From Polynucleobacter finlandensis (lineage in GTDB: Bacteria; Pseudomonadota; Gammaproteobacteria; Burkholderiales; Burkholderiaceae), in NCBI RefSeq assembly GCF_018881755.1, contig NZ_JACVPS010000003.1:1-64000 (forward strand): a stretch of DNA of 64,000 bases. The letters run 5' to 3'. The first letter of the stretch is position 1, and every line of letters begins with the position of its first letter. The notes under the pieces are model-generated. The model was given only the letters and a program-made list of their open reading frames with translations, had not been told where the DNA came from and did no database searches. Shown here in pieces: positions 9,145 through 17,289 of the stretch. The translations under genes and the position numbers were made by a program.

Positions 9145-10095
9145 TTAATTTACTTTTATGTTCTTTTCCTTGAAGTATTTCAAGGCTCCAGGGTGAAAGA
9201 TAATCGGTGTTGATTGCTGCTTTTGATTCTCAAGGTGAACGTTTCTGTATTCCTGATGGGTGCGAACCAGTTCTGCTTGATTCTCAAAAATAGCTTTCAC
9301 AATTTTGTAGGCCTGGTCATCAGGCATGCTCGCGCTTACTACCAAAATATTTGCTACGGCAGATACCTTGTTATCTTTAGTCATGCCGCTATAAGTGGCC
9401 TTCGGAATCACCGTAGTGAAGTAGAGGTTGCCGTACTTCTTATTCATGCTGGCAACTTGTTCATTGGTGTCGATCATAATAATTTTGGTGCCGGGCGTAT
9501 TGGCTAAGTCTGTAACGCCGGCTGTTGGTAATCCACCTACCCAGAAGAACGCATCAATCTTGCGATCTTTAATAGCGTTAACAGATTCAGCAACACTTAA
9601 GCGCTCACGCTTTACATCTTTATCTTTATCGAGCCCAGCTGCCTCAAGTAGACGAAATGCCATTACTTCAGTTGCACTACCGGGAGCACCAGTACTAATG
9701 CGTTTGCCCTTGAGATCTGCCATTGTTTTTACGCCAGCACCCTCAACGCTAACAACGTGCATGAGGTTTGGATAGAGTACTAACAGCGTACGAAGATCCA
9801 CCTTTCTACCTGCAAACTTATCTTGTCCGTCTTGAGCATCTTTTGCTGCATCAGCCATGACAAAGCCAACGTAAGGTTTTCCAGTGCCAATGAGGTTGAG
9901 GTTGTCCACTGAACCACCAGTCACTTCGGCGGTTGCAGACATGCCAGGAACTTTACTGGAGAGTACTGATGCAAGGCCGCCGCCCATTGGGTAGTAAACG
10001 CCGCCTGTACCACCCGTCGCAATAGAAATATTTTGGGCTTGCGCGCCACCACACAGCAGGGCAAGCGATAGAGCAATCATTTTTATAAATTTCAT
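9145..10095 (-). CDS. TAXI-family TRAP transporter solute-binding protein
   Basis: 316 residues. Signal peptide about 1-20 (ends GGAQAQ), then NISIATGGTGGVYYPMGGGLASVL, the start that defines TAXI proteins. ITTGAPGSATEV-like (RISTGAPGSATEVMAFRLLEAAG) and DAFFWVGGLPTAGVTDLA segments also match the family. It binds the substrate in the periplasm and delivers it to the fused permease encoded 57 bp downstream. AGGAGA lies upstream of the ATG. Substrate unknown; neighbours suggest a hydroxy- or keto-acid. Confidence 0.92.
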   Translation of the reverse strand: MKFIKMIALSLALLCGGAQAQNISIATGGTGGVYYPMGGGLASVLSSKVPGMSATAEVTGGSVDNLNLIGTGKPYVGFVMADAAKDAQDGQDKFAGRKVDLRTLLVLYPNLMHVVSVEGAGVKTMADLKGKRISTGAPGSATEVMAFRLLEAAGLDKDKDVKRERLSVAESVNAIKDRKIDAFFWVGGLPTAGVTDLANTPGTKIIMIDTNEQVASMNKKYGNLYFTTVIPKATYSGMTKDNKVSAVANILVVSASMPDDQAYKIVKAIFENQAELVRTHQEYRNVHLENQKQQSTPIIFHPGALKYFKEKNIKVN

Positions 10096-10125
10096 TTTCG
10101 TGTCTCCTATTGGATTGAGTCTTAA

Positions 10126-11052
10126 TTAAAGGCCGGGCATGCTGAAGTTGATTTTTTGAAGTTCGCTTAATAATTTAGCTTGTTGATCTGCATTCAACTG
10201 CATGAGCGGCGGACGCACTCTAAGCCATTCAGAATTCTTGCTGAAATGCGCAACAGCAGTTTTCATGCCGGCAATCATTTGGTACTGGGCAAACACGGCG
10301 CGCACTTTGTCTAAGTCAGCCTGTTTTTGATCGGCATCAGCTGCCTGCCAATTTGCTGCTAGATCTGCAATAGCCTTTGGATTAACGTTTGCTGTTGCAG
10401 AGATGCAACCAACACCGCCAGCGCGTAAAGTGCGCATCAAGAAAGTTTCACTGCCAGCATAGACACGGAAGCCAGATGGAGCCAAGAGTTTAATAACGGA
10501 TTCGGTGTAAGCCCAATCACCGGAGCTATCTTTCATGCCTACTACTGTATTTGGATACTCTTTTACCAAGCGCTCTAACAAAGAGAGGCTCAAAGTAATT
10601 TTGGTAACAGGCGGAATGTTGTAAATGTAGACCTGTAATGCCGCATTACCCACTTTTTGAATGACTTCAGAGTAATAGGCAAAGAGACCATCATCGGTAA
10701 TATCTTTGTAATAGAAGGGCGGCAACATTAATACGCCAGCGCATTTGAGGTTAACTGCGTGACTGGTCATGTTGACCGTGCCATCGATTGATGTCGCTCC
10801 AGTGCCAGGCATCATATGAGCAGGATTGAGTCCGCCCTCAATCAGCGCTGTTAATGTGCTGATTTTTTGGCGAGCAGACATCGAGTTCGCTTCTGAGTTT
10901 GTGCCAAACACTGCTTGGCCAACGCCATTTGCTTCCAGCCACTGACATTGTTTTAGTAGAGCCTTGTTATCAGGGCTGCCGTCTGCATTAAAAGGCGTCA
11001 GTACAGGGGAAAGAACTGCTGGCAATGTAGAAGGGTGCAAAGTGATGGTCAT
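10126..11052 (-). CDS. Dihydrodipicolinate synthase/N-acetylneuraminate lyase-family protein
   Basis: 308 residues forming one class I aldolase barrel. PAVLSPVLTPFNADGSPD opens it, FGTNSEANSMS replaces the usual GTTGE, YIYNIPP carries the conserved tyrosine and VVGMKDSSGDW carries the Schiff-base lysine. Family members cleave or condense pyruvate-type substrates, or dehydrate keto-deoxy sugar acids. As true DapA would normally be a core gene elsewhere, this is more likely a catabolic lyase or dehydratase. It sits 12 bp after a D-2-hydroxyacid dehydrogenase and 30 bp before the TAXI gene, in one operon. GGAG supports the start. Confidence 0.87.
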   Translation of the reverse strand: MTITLHPSTLPAVLSPVLTPFNADGSPDNKALLKQCQWLEANGVGQAVFGTNSEANSMSARQKISTLTALIEGGLNPAHMMPGTGATSIDGTVNMTSHAVNLKCAGVLMLPPFYYKDITDDGLFAYYSEVIQKVGNAALQVYIYNIPPVTKITLSLSLLERLVKEYPNTVVGMKDSSGDWAYTESVIKLLAPSGFRVYAGSETFLMRTLRAGGVGCISATANVNPKAIADLAANWQAADADQKQADLDKVRAVFAQYQMIAGMKTAVAHFSKNSEWLRVRPPLMQLNADQQAKLLSELQKINFSMPGL

Positions 11053-11064
11053 GCTAACTCCAGG

Positions 11065-11994
11065 TTAATTTGGTACTTCAGTAAGAAGTGGCTGTTGGTT
11101 AAAGAAGGCTTCTAAATTATCTACGGCTAAGTTGGTCATGGCTATTCGGGTTTCCGAAGTGGCGCTGCCAATATGTGGCGTTAGTAGAACATTATCTAGA
11201 CTTAGGAAGGCTGGATTCGGGTTGGGTTCATTGTCGAACACATCAAGCGCAGCACCAGCAATTCTTTTATGCTGCAGTGCATATAAAAGTGCCTGCTCAT
11301 CTACGACACTTCCGCGGGCAATATTAATCAAGAAAGAGCTGGGGCCAAGCGCCTCCAAAATTTCCGTGTTCATGATTTTGTCGGTGGCTGAGCTGGCAGG
11401 ACAAGCTAAGAACAGAATGTCAGATTCTTTTGCCAGATCTTTCACATTGGCGATGAAGCGGTATGGCACTGGTTTTTTAGAGGGGCCGCTGTAGATGATT
11501 TCTACCTTAAAGGGCTCGAGCCGTTTTGCAAGATCTTGCCCGATACGACCCATGCCTAAAATACCGACCTTTTTGCCGGCCAAAGTGGTGGTTAAGGGAA
11601 AGAGTCCTTTAGACCACTCCCCGCTTTTCAGAAATTCTTGGGATTGGGGTAGGCGACGTATGAGGCTGAACATCATGCCAATAGCCAGTTCGCAGACTGC
11701 ATCATTTAAGACGCCAGGGGTATTGGTGGCTTTAATGCCTGCTTCCTTAAGGTAGCCCAAGGGTAGGTTGTCGTAACCTACTCCGCAGGTCGTCACCAGA
11801 CGCATGCTGGGGATTTGTTTGACCAGGGCTTCAGGTAGCTTGGTGTTAGAGCGTACCAAAATGGCTTGGAAATTACCTACTGGTGCCGGTGCATTAGGAT
11901 CTAAGAGGCAGGTAGGGCTAAAGCGGCGATTAATTTCCGCCTGCATGAGGTCGGGGAAATATCCGACCTGCAGTACCGAATTGACTGGGATCAT
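11065..11994 (-). CDS. D-2-hydroxyacid dehydrogenase (NAD-dependent)
   Basis: 309 residues. The nucleotide fold motif GKKVGILGMGRIGQDLAKRL is in the middle, then NIARGSVVDEQALLYAL (catalytic Arg), DVFDNEPNPN (Glu) and LLTPHIGSATSET (His), so the catalytic triad is complete. It belongs to the glyoxylate/hydroxypyruvate reductase branch and interconverts a 2-keto acid and its D-2-hydroxy acid. First gene of the minus-strand operon with the DapA-like lyase and TRAP transporter, divergent from the gene at 12078. A second family member is at 19749. Confidence 0.9.
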   Translation of the reverse strand: MIPVNSVLQVGYFPDLMQAEINRRFSPTCLLDPNAPAPVGNFQAILVRSNTKLPEALVKQIPSMRLVTTCGVGYDNLPLGYLKEAGIKATNTPGVLNDAVCELAIGMMFSLIRRLPQSQEFLKSGEWSKGLFPLTTTLAGKKVGILGMGRIGQDLAKRLEPFKVEIIYSGPSKKPVPYRFIANVKDLAKESDILFLACPASSATDKIMNTEILEALGPSSFLINIARGSVVDEQALLYALQHKRIAGAALDVFDNEPNPNPAFLSLDNVLLTPHIGSATSETRIAMTNLAVDNLEAFFNQQPLLTEVPN

Positions 11995-12033
11995 GTCTCA
12001 CTTACTTTTTTATTGAAATAATGTTCACATTGT

Positions 12034-12054
12034 AAGTGGATTTGTAATCCACTT
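12034..12054. promoter_or_regulatory. Perfect palindrome between divergent catabolic genes
   Basis: AAGTGGATT-TGT-AATCCACTT is a 9-bp perfect inverted repeat in the 83-bp gap between divergent starts at 11994 and 12078. Such a site could be an operator for the transporter operon and the dehydrogenase, or a hairpin in the leader of the plus-strand gene. No regulator is encoded in this cluster. Confidence 0.45.
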
Positions 12055-12077
12055 TTACACTTTTAGGAGAAATCGAG

Positions 12078-13019
12078 ATGTTGTTTACCCCAGCTGAAAC
12101 TAAGGTAGTGATTGTAGGAGGCGGCACCATGGGTGCTGACGTGGCAGCTGTATGCGCTCGTGGTGGCTGTGCTGTTCAAGTGGTTGAACTCACAACGGAG
12201 CGACGTGCCCTGTTACCGGATTATTTTGCCAATACCTTGGCCGATTTGGGGTATGAACATCGTACGCATTTGTTATCGGTTGCCGGTACGCTTGAAGAGG
12301 TGGATTGGTCTGATGTTGACTTAGTAATTGAGTGCGTGCCTGAGCGGGTCGATATCAAGCAACAACTCTTTGCAAAACTCGAGCAGCTTGCTAAACCTGA
12401 GACTGTGTTAGCAAGCAACAGCTCTAGCTTTCCGATCAGCGAAATTGCCAAGGGGTTAAAAACATCTGCACGAATGATTGGCCTACACTTTTTTATGCCA
12501 GCGCATTTGGTGCCTTGCGTTGAAGTAGTTTATGGCGAGAAGACCTCTCCCATGGTCGGTGAGAGCTTGTCACGTTTGATGACGGCGTGCGGCATGGTGC
12601 CCGTCACTGTAAAGAAAGACTTGCCAGGTTTCTTGGCTAATCGCTTACAACATGCCTTATCTCGTGAAGCATTTGCCATGGTTGATGCTGGCATAGCAAG
12701 TCTTGAAGATATTGATAAGGCGGTGCGCTTTGGTTTTGGCTTCCGATACTTAGCTGCCGGTCCTGTGATGCAGCGTGATCATGCGGGACTTGAGGTCCAT
12801 GGCGCTGCGGGCGCAAGTATTTACCCATCACTGAATAACTCTCCTAATATTGCTAAGTGTTTGAGTGAGAGAGTGGCTAGCGGTAAGCTGGGTATGAAAA
12901 CCGGAGAAGGATTTTTCCCTTGGACATCCGAGACGATCAAGGCAGAGCGTAAGCGTTATGACAGTTTGTTGCGCGCTGGTTTGAAACTCATTCAGAAAGA
13001 GTTGCCAGAAATTAAGTAA
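12078..13019 (+). CDS. 3-hydroxyacyl-CoA dehydrogenase-family oxidoreductase (paralogue 2)
   Basis: 313 residues, with the same layout as the protein at 2762-3688: Rossmann motif VVIVGGGTMGADVAAVCARGG, ASNSSSFPISEIAKGLKTSARMIGLHFFMPAHLVPCVEVVYGEK, then PGFLANRLQHALSREAFAMVDAGIAS. The shared motifs show the two are paralogues. It is a probable NAD-dependent dehydrogenase of a hydroxylated acid or acyl compound. AGGAGA at 12065-12070 supports the ATG. Its 3' end overlaps the convergent MFS gene by 8 bp. Confidence 0.85.
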   Translation: MLFTPAETKVVIVGGGTMGADVAAVCARGGCAVQVVELTTERRALLPDYFANTLADLGYEHRTHLLSVAGTLEEVDWSDVDLVIECVPERVDIKQQLFAKLEQLAKPETVLASNSSSFPISEIAKGLKTSARMIGLHFFMPAHLVPCVEVVYGEKTSPMVGESLSRLMTACGMVPVTVKKDLPGFLANRLQHALSREAFAMVDAGIASLEDIDKAVRFGFGFRYLAAGPVMQRDHAGLEVHGAAGASIYPSLNNSPNIAKCLSERVASGKLGMKTGEGFFPWTSETIKAERKRYDSLLRAGLKLIQKELPEIK

Positions 13020-14217
13020 TGTCTTGGATGTGAAATTTGCGTAGATGAGGCGCCAACTTATAGGTAATCAAAACGATACCTACGGTTGCAATCCCACCAA
13101 AAATAATGGATGGCACAAGACCCATGAGGCTGGCAGCAATGCCAGACTCTAGGGCGCCCAATTCATTTGATGAGCCAATAAAAATCCCATTGATGGCGCT
13201 AATGCGACCGCGCATGTGATTTGGAGTGGTCAATTGCACAATGCTGCTGCGAACCACTACGGAGATCGAATCGCAGCAGCCCGAGATAAACAGGAAGAAT
13301 GCACAAATCCAGAGGTTTGTGGATAAGCCAAATCCCACTATCGCCAAACCAAACCCAGCAACGGACAGAAGGAGATATTTGCCTGAGTCGCTGAGGATTG
13401 GGTGACTAGCCAAGTAAAGACCCATCAATACCGATCCAGCAGCAGGTGCAGCCCTCAGAATCCCCAGCACTTCCGGTCCGGCATGCAAGACCTCGCTAAC
13501 AAAGGCGGGCAGAATGGATACCGCACCTCCGAACAGCACTGCAAACATATCGAGCGCCATAGTGCTCAGGATCAAATCATGTTTTTTAACGTAGTCAAAT
13601 CCCTCCATGAAACTTTTTAAGAAATGGGTGGGTTGATCTGAGGATTTCTCTTGCTGCGCTTTGATCAGTGTTACGCCATAAAGGCTGACGAGGCCGCACA
13701 CGGCGGCTAGGGCATAGGTCCAAGTTAGACTAGTAAAGCCAATCATGAGGCCACCCAGTCCAGGGCCTGCAACTACACAGATTTGAAAAGAGGCATTTGC
13801 ATAACCCATGTATTTGGTGAGCTGATCGCGCGGAATAATTTGCCCAAAGAGCGCTTGATAGGAGGGGCGCAGTAGGGCTCTTGCGACGCCAATCAAGCCA
13901 ACAGCTGTGTAGATCAACGGTACTGGCGGAGATAGCCAGCCCAATGCAATCGCAGTCAAAAACAAAGCCACCAGAATGTGGATGGTCGATGCAATTGCGG
14001 AAATCAGCTTGCGCGAGTAGTGATCAACCGCATGCCCTGAGTAAAGCGCCAAGGCAAAGTAAGGAACAAGCTCAGCAAGCCCAATGAGGCCAAGCGAAAT
14101 AACACTGTGAGTAATCTCGTAAAGATGCCACCCAACTGCGACCATCATGATTTGATAGCTCAGAGTTGCGCCAATGCGGTAGAGCAACAGGGTTCGAAAG
14201 GCTTTGCTGGTTTTCAT
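13012..14217 (-). CDS. MFS transporter (EntS-like)
   Basis: 401 residues and about 12 membrane segments. The N-terminal RTLLLYRIGATLSYQIMMVAVGWHLYEITHSVISLGLIGLAELVPY and the loop GHAVDHYSRK fit the MFS_3/EntS-type exporter group. The central SMEGFDYVKKH-like loop and RSSIVQLTTPNHMRGRISAING are also typical. It is an inner-membrane drug/metabolite exporter by family; its substrate cannot be told. It is convergent with the dehydrogenase at 12078 and divergent from the cytochrome b gene. Confidence 0.85.
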   Translation of the reverse strand: MKTSKAFRTLLLYRIGATLSYQIMMVAVGWHLYEITHSVISLGLIGLAELVPYFALALYSGHAVDHYSRKLISAIASTIHILVALFLTAIALGWLSPPVPLIYTAVGLIGVARALLRPSYQALFGQIIPRDQLTKYMGYANASFQICVVAGPGLGGLMIGFTSLTWTYALAAVCGLVSLYGVTLIKAQQEKSSDQPTHFLKSFMEGFDYVKKHDLILSTMALDMFAVLFGGAVSILPAFVSEVLHAGPEVLGILRAAPAAGSVLMGLYLASHPILSDSGKYLLLSVAGFGLAIVGFGLSTNLWICAFFLFISGCCDSISVVVRSSIVQLTTPNHMRGRISAINGIFIGSSNELGALESGIAASLMGLVPSIIFGGIATVGIVLITYKLAPHLRKFHIQDIT

Positions 14218-14259
14218 GAATTCCCTTCAGTTTAAGGGATTGTGTTTTATTCTATTGGT

Positions 14260-14943
14260 ATGAAGAAAATCATTCGAATCTGGGACTTGCCCATCCGCCT
14301 CTTTCATTGGCTCTTGGTCATCTGCATCATTGGCAGCATTATCAGCGTCAATATTGGCGGAAACGCAATGCAATGGCATGGCTATTTTGGTTACTCTATT
14401 TTTACTTTAGTGCTCTTCAGAATTGTGTGGGGCTTAGTAGGATCGACCCATGCGCGTTTTGCAAACTTCATTCCCAGCAAAACGACTTTATTAAATCATT
14501 TGAGTGGTAAATCTAAGGCCGTCTTGGGGCATAACCCCTTAGGTGCTTTATCGGTATTGGCGCTAATATTGGCCTTATTGATTCAGACGATCACGGGTTT
14601 ATTTTCTGATGATGAAATTGCCTTCCAGGGTCCGCTAGCTAAATATCTATCGGAAGCTGCTGTGAGCATTTTCTCTGAAATTCACGAAGCGAATTCAGGT
14701 TTGATTTATGGATTGATTGCACTTCATCTCGCAGCTATTTTTTATTATCAAAAAATCAAAGGCGAAAATTTAATTAAGCCAATGTTGGTAGGCGATAAAG
14801 AAATTGACCCAAGCGAGGAGGCTAAATACTCACCTACTGACTTGGGCCAAGCTTCCAAAGATGGAGGTTTGCAACGTGGCTTAGCTTTGTTCTTGCTAAG
14901 CGTGATTGCGGTAGTGGTTGGTTACTTGATTACTTCTTCTTAA
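14260..14943 (+). CDS. Cytochrome b561-type membrane protein
   Basis: About 227 residues. It begins MKKIIRIWDLPIRLFHWLLVICIIGSI, the usual first helix with a heme-ligand histidine. Further histidines lie in MQWHGYFGYSIFTLVLFRIVWGLVGSTHARF, IHEANSGLIYGLIALHLAAI, and the last helix lies near the C-terminus. It is a di-heme b-type electron carrier of the inner membrane. The frame also opens at a GTG (14242), but the purine-rich AAGGGA there is only 2 bp away, and the ATG at 14260 gives the standard N-terminus. It converges with a cytochrome c' gene with 14 bp overlap, and the two are probably functional partners. Confidence 0.87.
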   Translation: MKKIIRIWDLPIRLFHWLLVICIIGSIISVNIGGNAMQWHGYFGYSIFTLVLFRIVWGLVGSTHARFANFIPSKTTLLNHLSGKSKAVLGHNPLGALSVLALILALLIQTITGLFSDDEIAFQGPLAKYLSEAAVSIFSEIHEANSGLIYGLIALHLAAIFYYQKIKGENLIKPMLVGDKEIDPSEEAKYSPTDLGQASKDGGLQRGLALFLLSVIAVVVGYLITSS

Positions 14944-15376
14944 AGTCATCATGGCAGCCCTTACAGGTTTGCCCAGTAGCCCCAAATGCTTTTTTAATGC
15001 TCTCTAAGTCGCCTGATTGCGCGGCTGTATTGAGATTAGCTGCAGCTAACTGCATTTTTTCTGCAGCACTTTTGAATTTGTCGCTCTCTGACCAGACTTC
15101 TGATTTTGCTTTGCCACCTTCTGTACCTGGACCAAAAGCTTGCCATGGCAAAGTAGACATCATCGCAACGATGGCCGCGTTCTTAGCAACCTCATCTTTA
15201 TTGTATGGAGCCTCACCTTTTACTACGGCGCCGATGCGTCCAAAGTGGGTGCCAATGACGGTCATGACGCTCTGACGATAATCTGTTGCTTTTTCTGCAT
15301 TTTGAAATTGGGCAAATGCAGCGCCGCTCATAGTGATCAATGCTGCTGCGCTTAAAACGATGCTTCGTAATTTCAT
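14930..15376 (-). CDS. Cytochrome c' family protein
   Basis: 148 residues. Signal peptide about 1-22 (ends AAFA), then a four-helix bundle sequence. The heme-binding CKGCH motif is in the last ten residues (QTCKGCHDDFKKK), the hallmark of class II cytochromes c. It is a periplasmic heme protein, often linked to NO binding or electron transfer with cytochrome b561. It overlaps the convergent cytochrome b gene by 14 bp. Confidence in the family is high; the partner relationship is inferred. Confidence 0.92.
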   Translation of the reverse strand: MKLRSIVLSAAALITMSGAAFAQFQNAEKATDYRQSVMTVIGTHFGRIGAVVKGEAPYNKDEVAKNAAIVAMMSTLPWQAFGPGTEGGKAKSEVWSESDKFKSAAEKMQLAAANLNTAAQSGDLESIKKAFGATGQTCKGCHDDFKKK

Positions 15377-15446
15377 GAATGGTCTCCGTGGGTTTGTTTG
15401 GGCTACTTAGAGTCAGCATATCCCAGAACAAACTTTCTTGCAGGCG

Positions 15447-16109
15447 CTAGAAAATCATGCGCAAAGGGCTGGTCAGAAGCAAGATGAGCCATTCAAAGAA
15501 AGCCATCAAAGGTGTCATCCACAAACTCCCAATAACACCGGTAAAGACTAAGCCCAGCACGATAAAGAATCCCCAGGGCTCTAGTCTGCCTAAAGCAATG
15601 GACTGGCGGGCAGGTAATAAGCCTGCAAGAATGCGTCCGCCATCTAGCGGGGGCAATGGGAATAGGTTGAAGACTAGTAAGCCAAGATTCCAAGAAATAC
15701 CCGCTTGCGACATGGAAATAAGAAATTTTTCGTTTATTCCTAGGCCTACTAGGACGATCAGCAAAATGAGCCAAATAAGTGCCTGCACGAAATTGGAGCC
15801 TGGTCCAGCAAGTGCCACCCAGATGGAGTCGATTCTGGGATTACGCAGGCGCCCAAAGTTCACTGGTACTGGTTTGGCATAGCCGACCAGAAAGGGGGAT
15901 CCCGTCAGAATGAGTGCTAGCGGAATCAGAATGGTCCCCACCGGATCAATATGTTTGGCGGGGTTAAGGCTAACCCTGCCTAGGGCATAGGCCGTGTTAT
16001 CCCCAAACTTACGGGCCGCATAGCCGTGGGCCGCCTCATGGATCGTGATGGCAAAAATCAGGGGAATCGCATTAATGGCGACAGCTTGGATAGAATAGTC
16101 AGTAATCAT
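15447..16109 (-). CDS. Site-2 protease (M50) family membrane metalloprotease
   Basis: 220 residues with about five membrane segments. The zinc motif HEAAH is in FAITIHEAAHGYAARKFGD near residue 24, and the third ligand is in LFPLPPLDGGRILAGLLP. It is of the short PDZ-lacking group III/IV M50 type, similar to the 'Zn-dependent protease' of many proteobacteria. It should cleave substrates within the inner membrane; targets unknown. Confidence 0.9.
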   Translation of the reverse strand: MITDYSIQAVAINAIPLIFAITIHEAAHGYAARKFGDNTAYALGRVSLNPAKHIDPVGTILIPLALILTGSPFLVGYAKPVPVNFGRLRNPRIDSIWVALAGPGSNFVQALIWLILLIVLVGLGINEKFLISMSQAGISWNLGLLVFNLFPLPPLDGGRILAGLLPARQSIALGRLEPWGFFIVLGLVFTGVIGSLWMTPLMAFFEWLILLLTSPLRMIF

Positions 16110-16137
16110 GGCAATATGATATCTATAGGAGCAAATT

Positions 16138-16305
16138 GTGACTGACGAAAAGAAACCTGAATCAAAAAACCCGGCTAAACCTGTTGTGGCTAAGCCGCCA
16201 GCACGTCCAGCAGCACCAAAAGGCCCTTCAGGCCCAGGGGGACGCCCTCAAGCAGGCTTTGGCGGTGGAAAAGCCATGATGCGCAAGGCTGGCCGCGGCC
16301 GATAG
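16138..16305 (+). CDS. Small basic Pro/Gly/Ala-rich protein (55 aa)
   Basis: This short frame opens at GTG 16138 behind AGGAG (16127-16131, 6-bp spacing) and runs 55 codons to TAG. It begins MTDEKKPESKNPAKPVV and ends GGGKAMMRKAGRGR. It is rich in Lys/Pro/Ala first and Gly/Arg last, has no membrane segment and is likely disordered and possibly nucleic-acid binding (inference). I do not recognise a named family. The good ribosome site and codon-like composition make it more than a chance frame. Confidence 0.65.
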   Translation: MTDEKKPESKNPAKPVVAKPPARPAAPKGPSGPGGRPQAGFGGGKAMMRKAGRGR

Positions 16306-16349
16306 TGGATAATTCAGGGATTAATTAATGCGTTTAACGAGGATTTAGC

Positions 16350-16487
16350 ATGAATGAATGGCACAACGAACCGAAATCAGAAATCAACAAAAAGATCATT
16401 ACATTGATCGTGATGTTGGCGGCTGCTACTAGCTTAGCTATTTTGTTTGCATTAGTTGCAGCGCACACTGGTTACGTATTCGGCTAA
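16350..16487 (+). CDS. Small single-pass membrane protein (45 aa)
   Basis: ATG at 16350 with GAGGA at 16339-16343 (6-bp spacing) opens a 45-codon frame: a charged N-terminus (MNEWHNEPKSEINKK) followed by one hydrophobic helix of about 24 residues and a short HTGYVFG tail. Most likely an inner-membrane microprotein with the N-terminus inside. No family recognised. It lies between the 55-aa ORF and the dioxygenase gene, 12 bp before the latter, so it may share its transcript. Confidence 0.65.
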   Translation: MNEWHNEPKSEINKKIITLIVMLAAATSLAILFALVAAHTGYVFG

Positions 16488-16499
16488 TACCAGTTATTC

Positions 16500-17279
16500 A
16501 TGACTAGCCATCGCCAACCTGCAGTATTTGCTGGCCATGGCAGTCCTATGTATGCCCTCGAGCCCAATCGCTATACAGCGGCTTGGACTCATTTAGGTAA
16601 ATCGCTCAAGCGCCCAGATGCTATTTTGGTTATCTCGGCGCATTGGGTTACCCGAGGCGTTTGGGTTACCGCCATGCCCAAACCAAAAACAATTCATGAC
16701 TTTGGCGGCTTCCCACAAGCCCTGTTTGATATTGAGTACCCCGCGCCAGGGAGTCCTGCGTTAGCTGAGCGCGTAAAAGAATTATTAAGTGTTCCAGTGG
16801 TGATGGAGGAGAACGAGTGGGGTATCGACCATGGTGCTTGGTCCGTACTCAAATACCTTTACCCTGATGCTGATGTCCCTGTTGTGCAGTTAAGTTTAGA
16901 TGGCTCCATGTCTGCTCGCGAGCACTACGAATTAGCCAAACAATTGCGCCCATTGCGCGATGAAAATATCCTGATATTAGCCAGTGGCAATGTTGTACAC
17001 AATCTGCGAACCATTCATTGGCAAGACGGCGCTCAGCCTTTTCCATGGGCTACAGAGTTCAACGATTTTTTTGTATCTGAAATGAATGCCAATCACCATG
17101 AGACATTGATTGATTGGGAGTTGGTTGGTGATGCGGCGCATTTGTCTATACCTACTCCAGAGCATTACTGGCCCGCTTTGTATATGCTTGCTTTACAGTC
17201 TGAGGGTGAGCATGCCAAGGTATTGGTTGACGGAATCGAAATGAGTTCCATTGGCATGTTGAGCTTTTCTATTCAATAG
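16500..17279 (+). CDS. ygiD: DODA-type extradiol ring-opening dioxygenase (YgiD-like)
   Basis: 259 residues of the LigB-fold class III extradiol dioxygenase family. AVFAGHGSPMYALEPN gives the first zinc/iron histidine, ISAHWVTRGVWVT the second, EWGIDHGAWSVLKYLYPDADVPVVQLSLD a conserved His/Asp block, and LASGNVVHNLR another. Length and motifs match E. coli YgiD (4,5-DOPA extradiol dioxygenase). It probably opens catechol-like rings; the physiological substrate is uncertain. No clear Shine-Dalgarno precedes the ATG. CrcB follows 1-10 bp downstream. Confidence 0.88.
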   Translation: MTSHRQPAVFAGHGSPMYALEPNRYTAAWTHLGKSLKRPDAILVISAHWVTRGVWVTAMPKPKTIHDFGGFPQALFDIEYPAPGSPALAERVKELLSVPVVMEENEWGIDHGAWSVLKYLYPDADVPVVQLSLDGSMSAREHYELAKQLRPLRDENILILASGNVVHNLRTIHWQDGAQPFPWATEFNDFFVSEMNANHHETLIDWELVGDAAHLSIPTPEHYWPALYMLALQSEGEHAKVLVDGIEMSSIGMLSFSIQ

Positions 17280-17289
17280 AGTGATTCAT

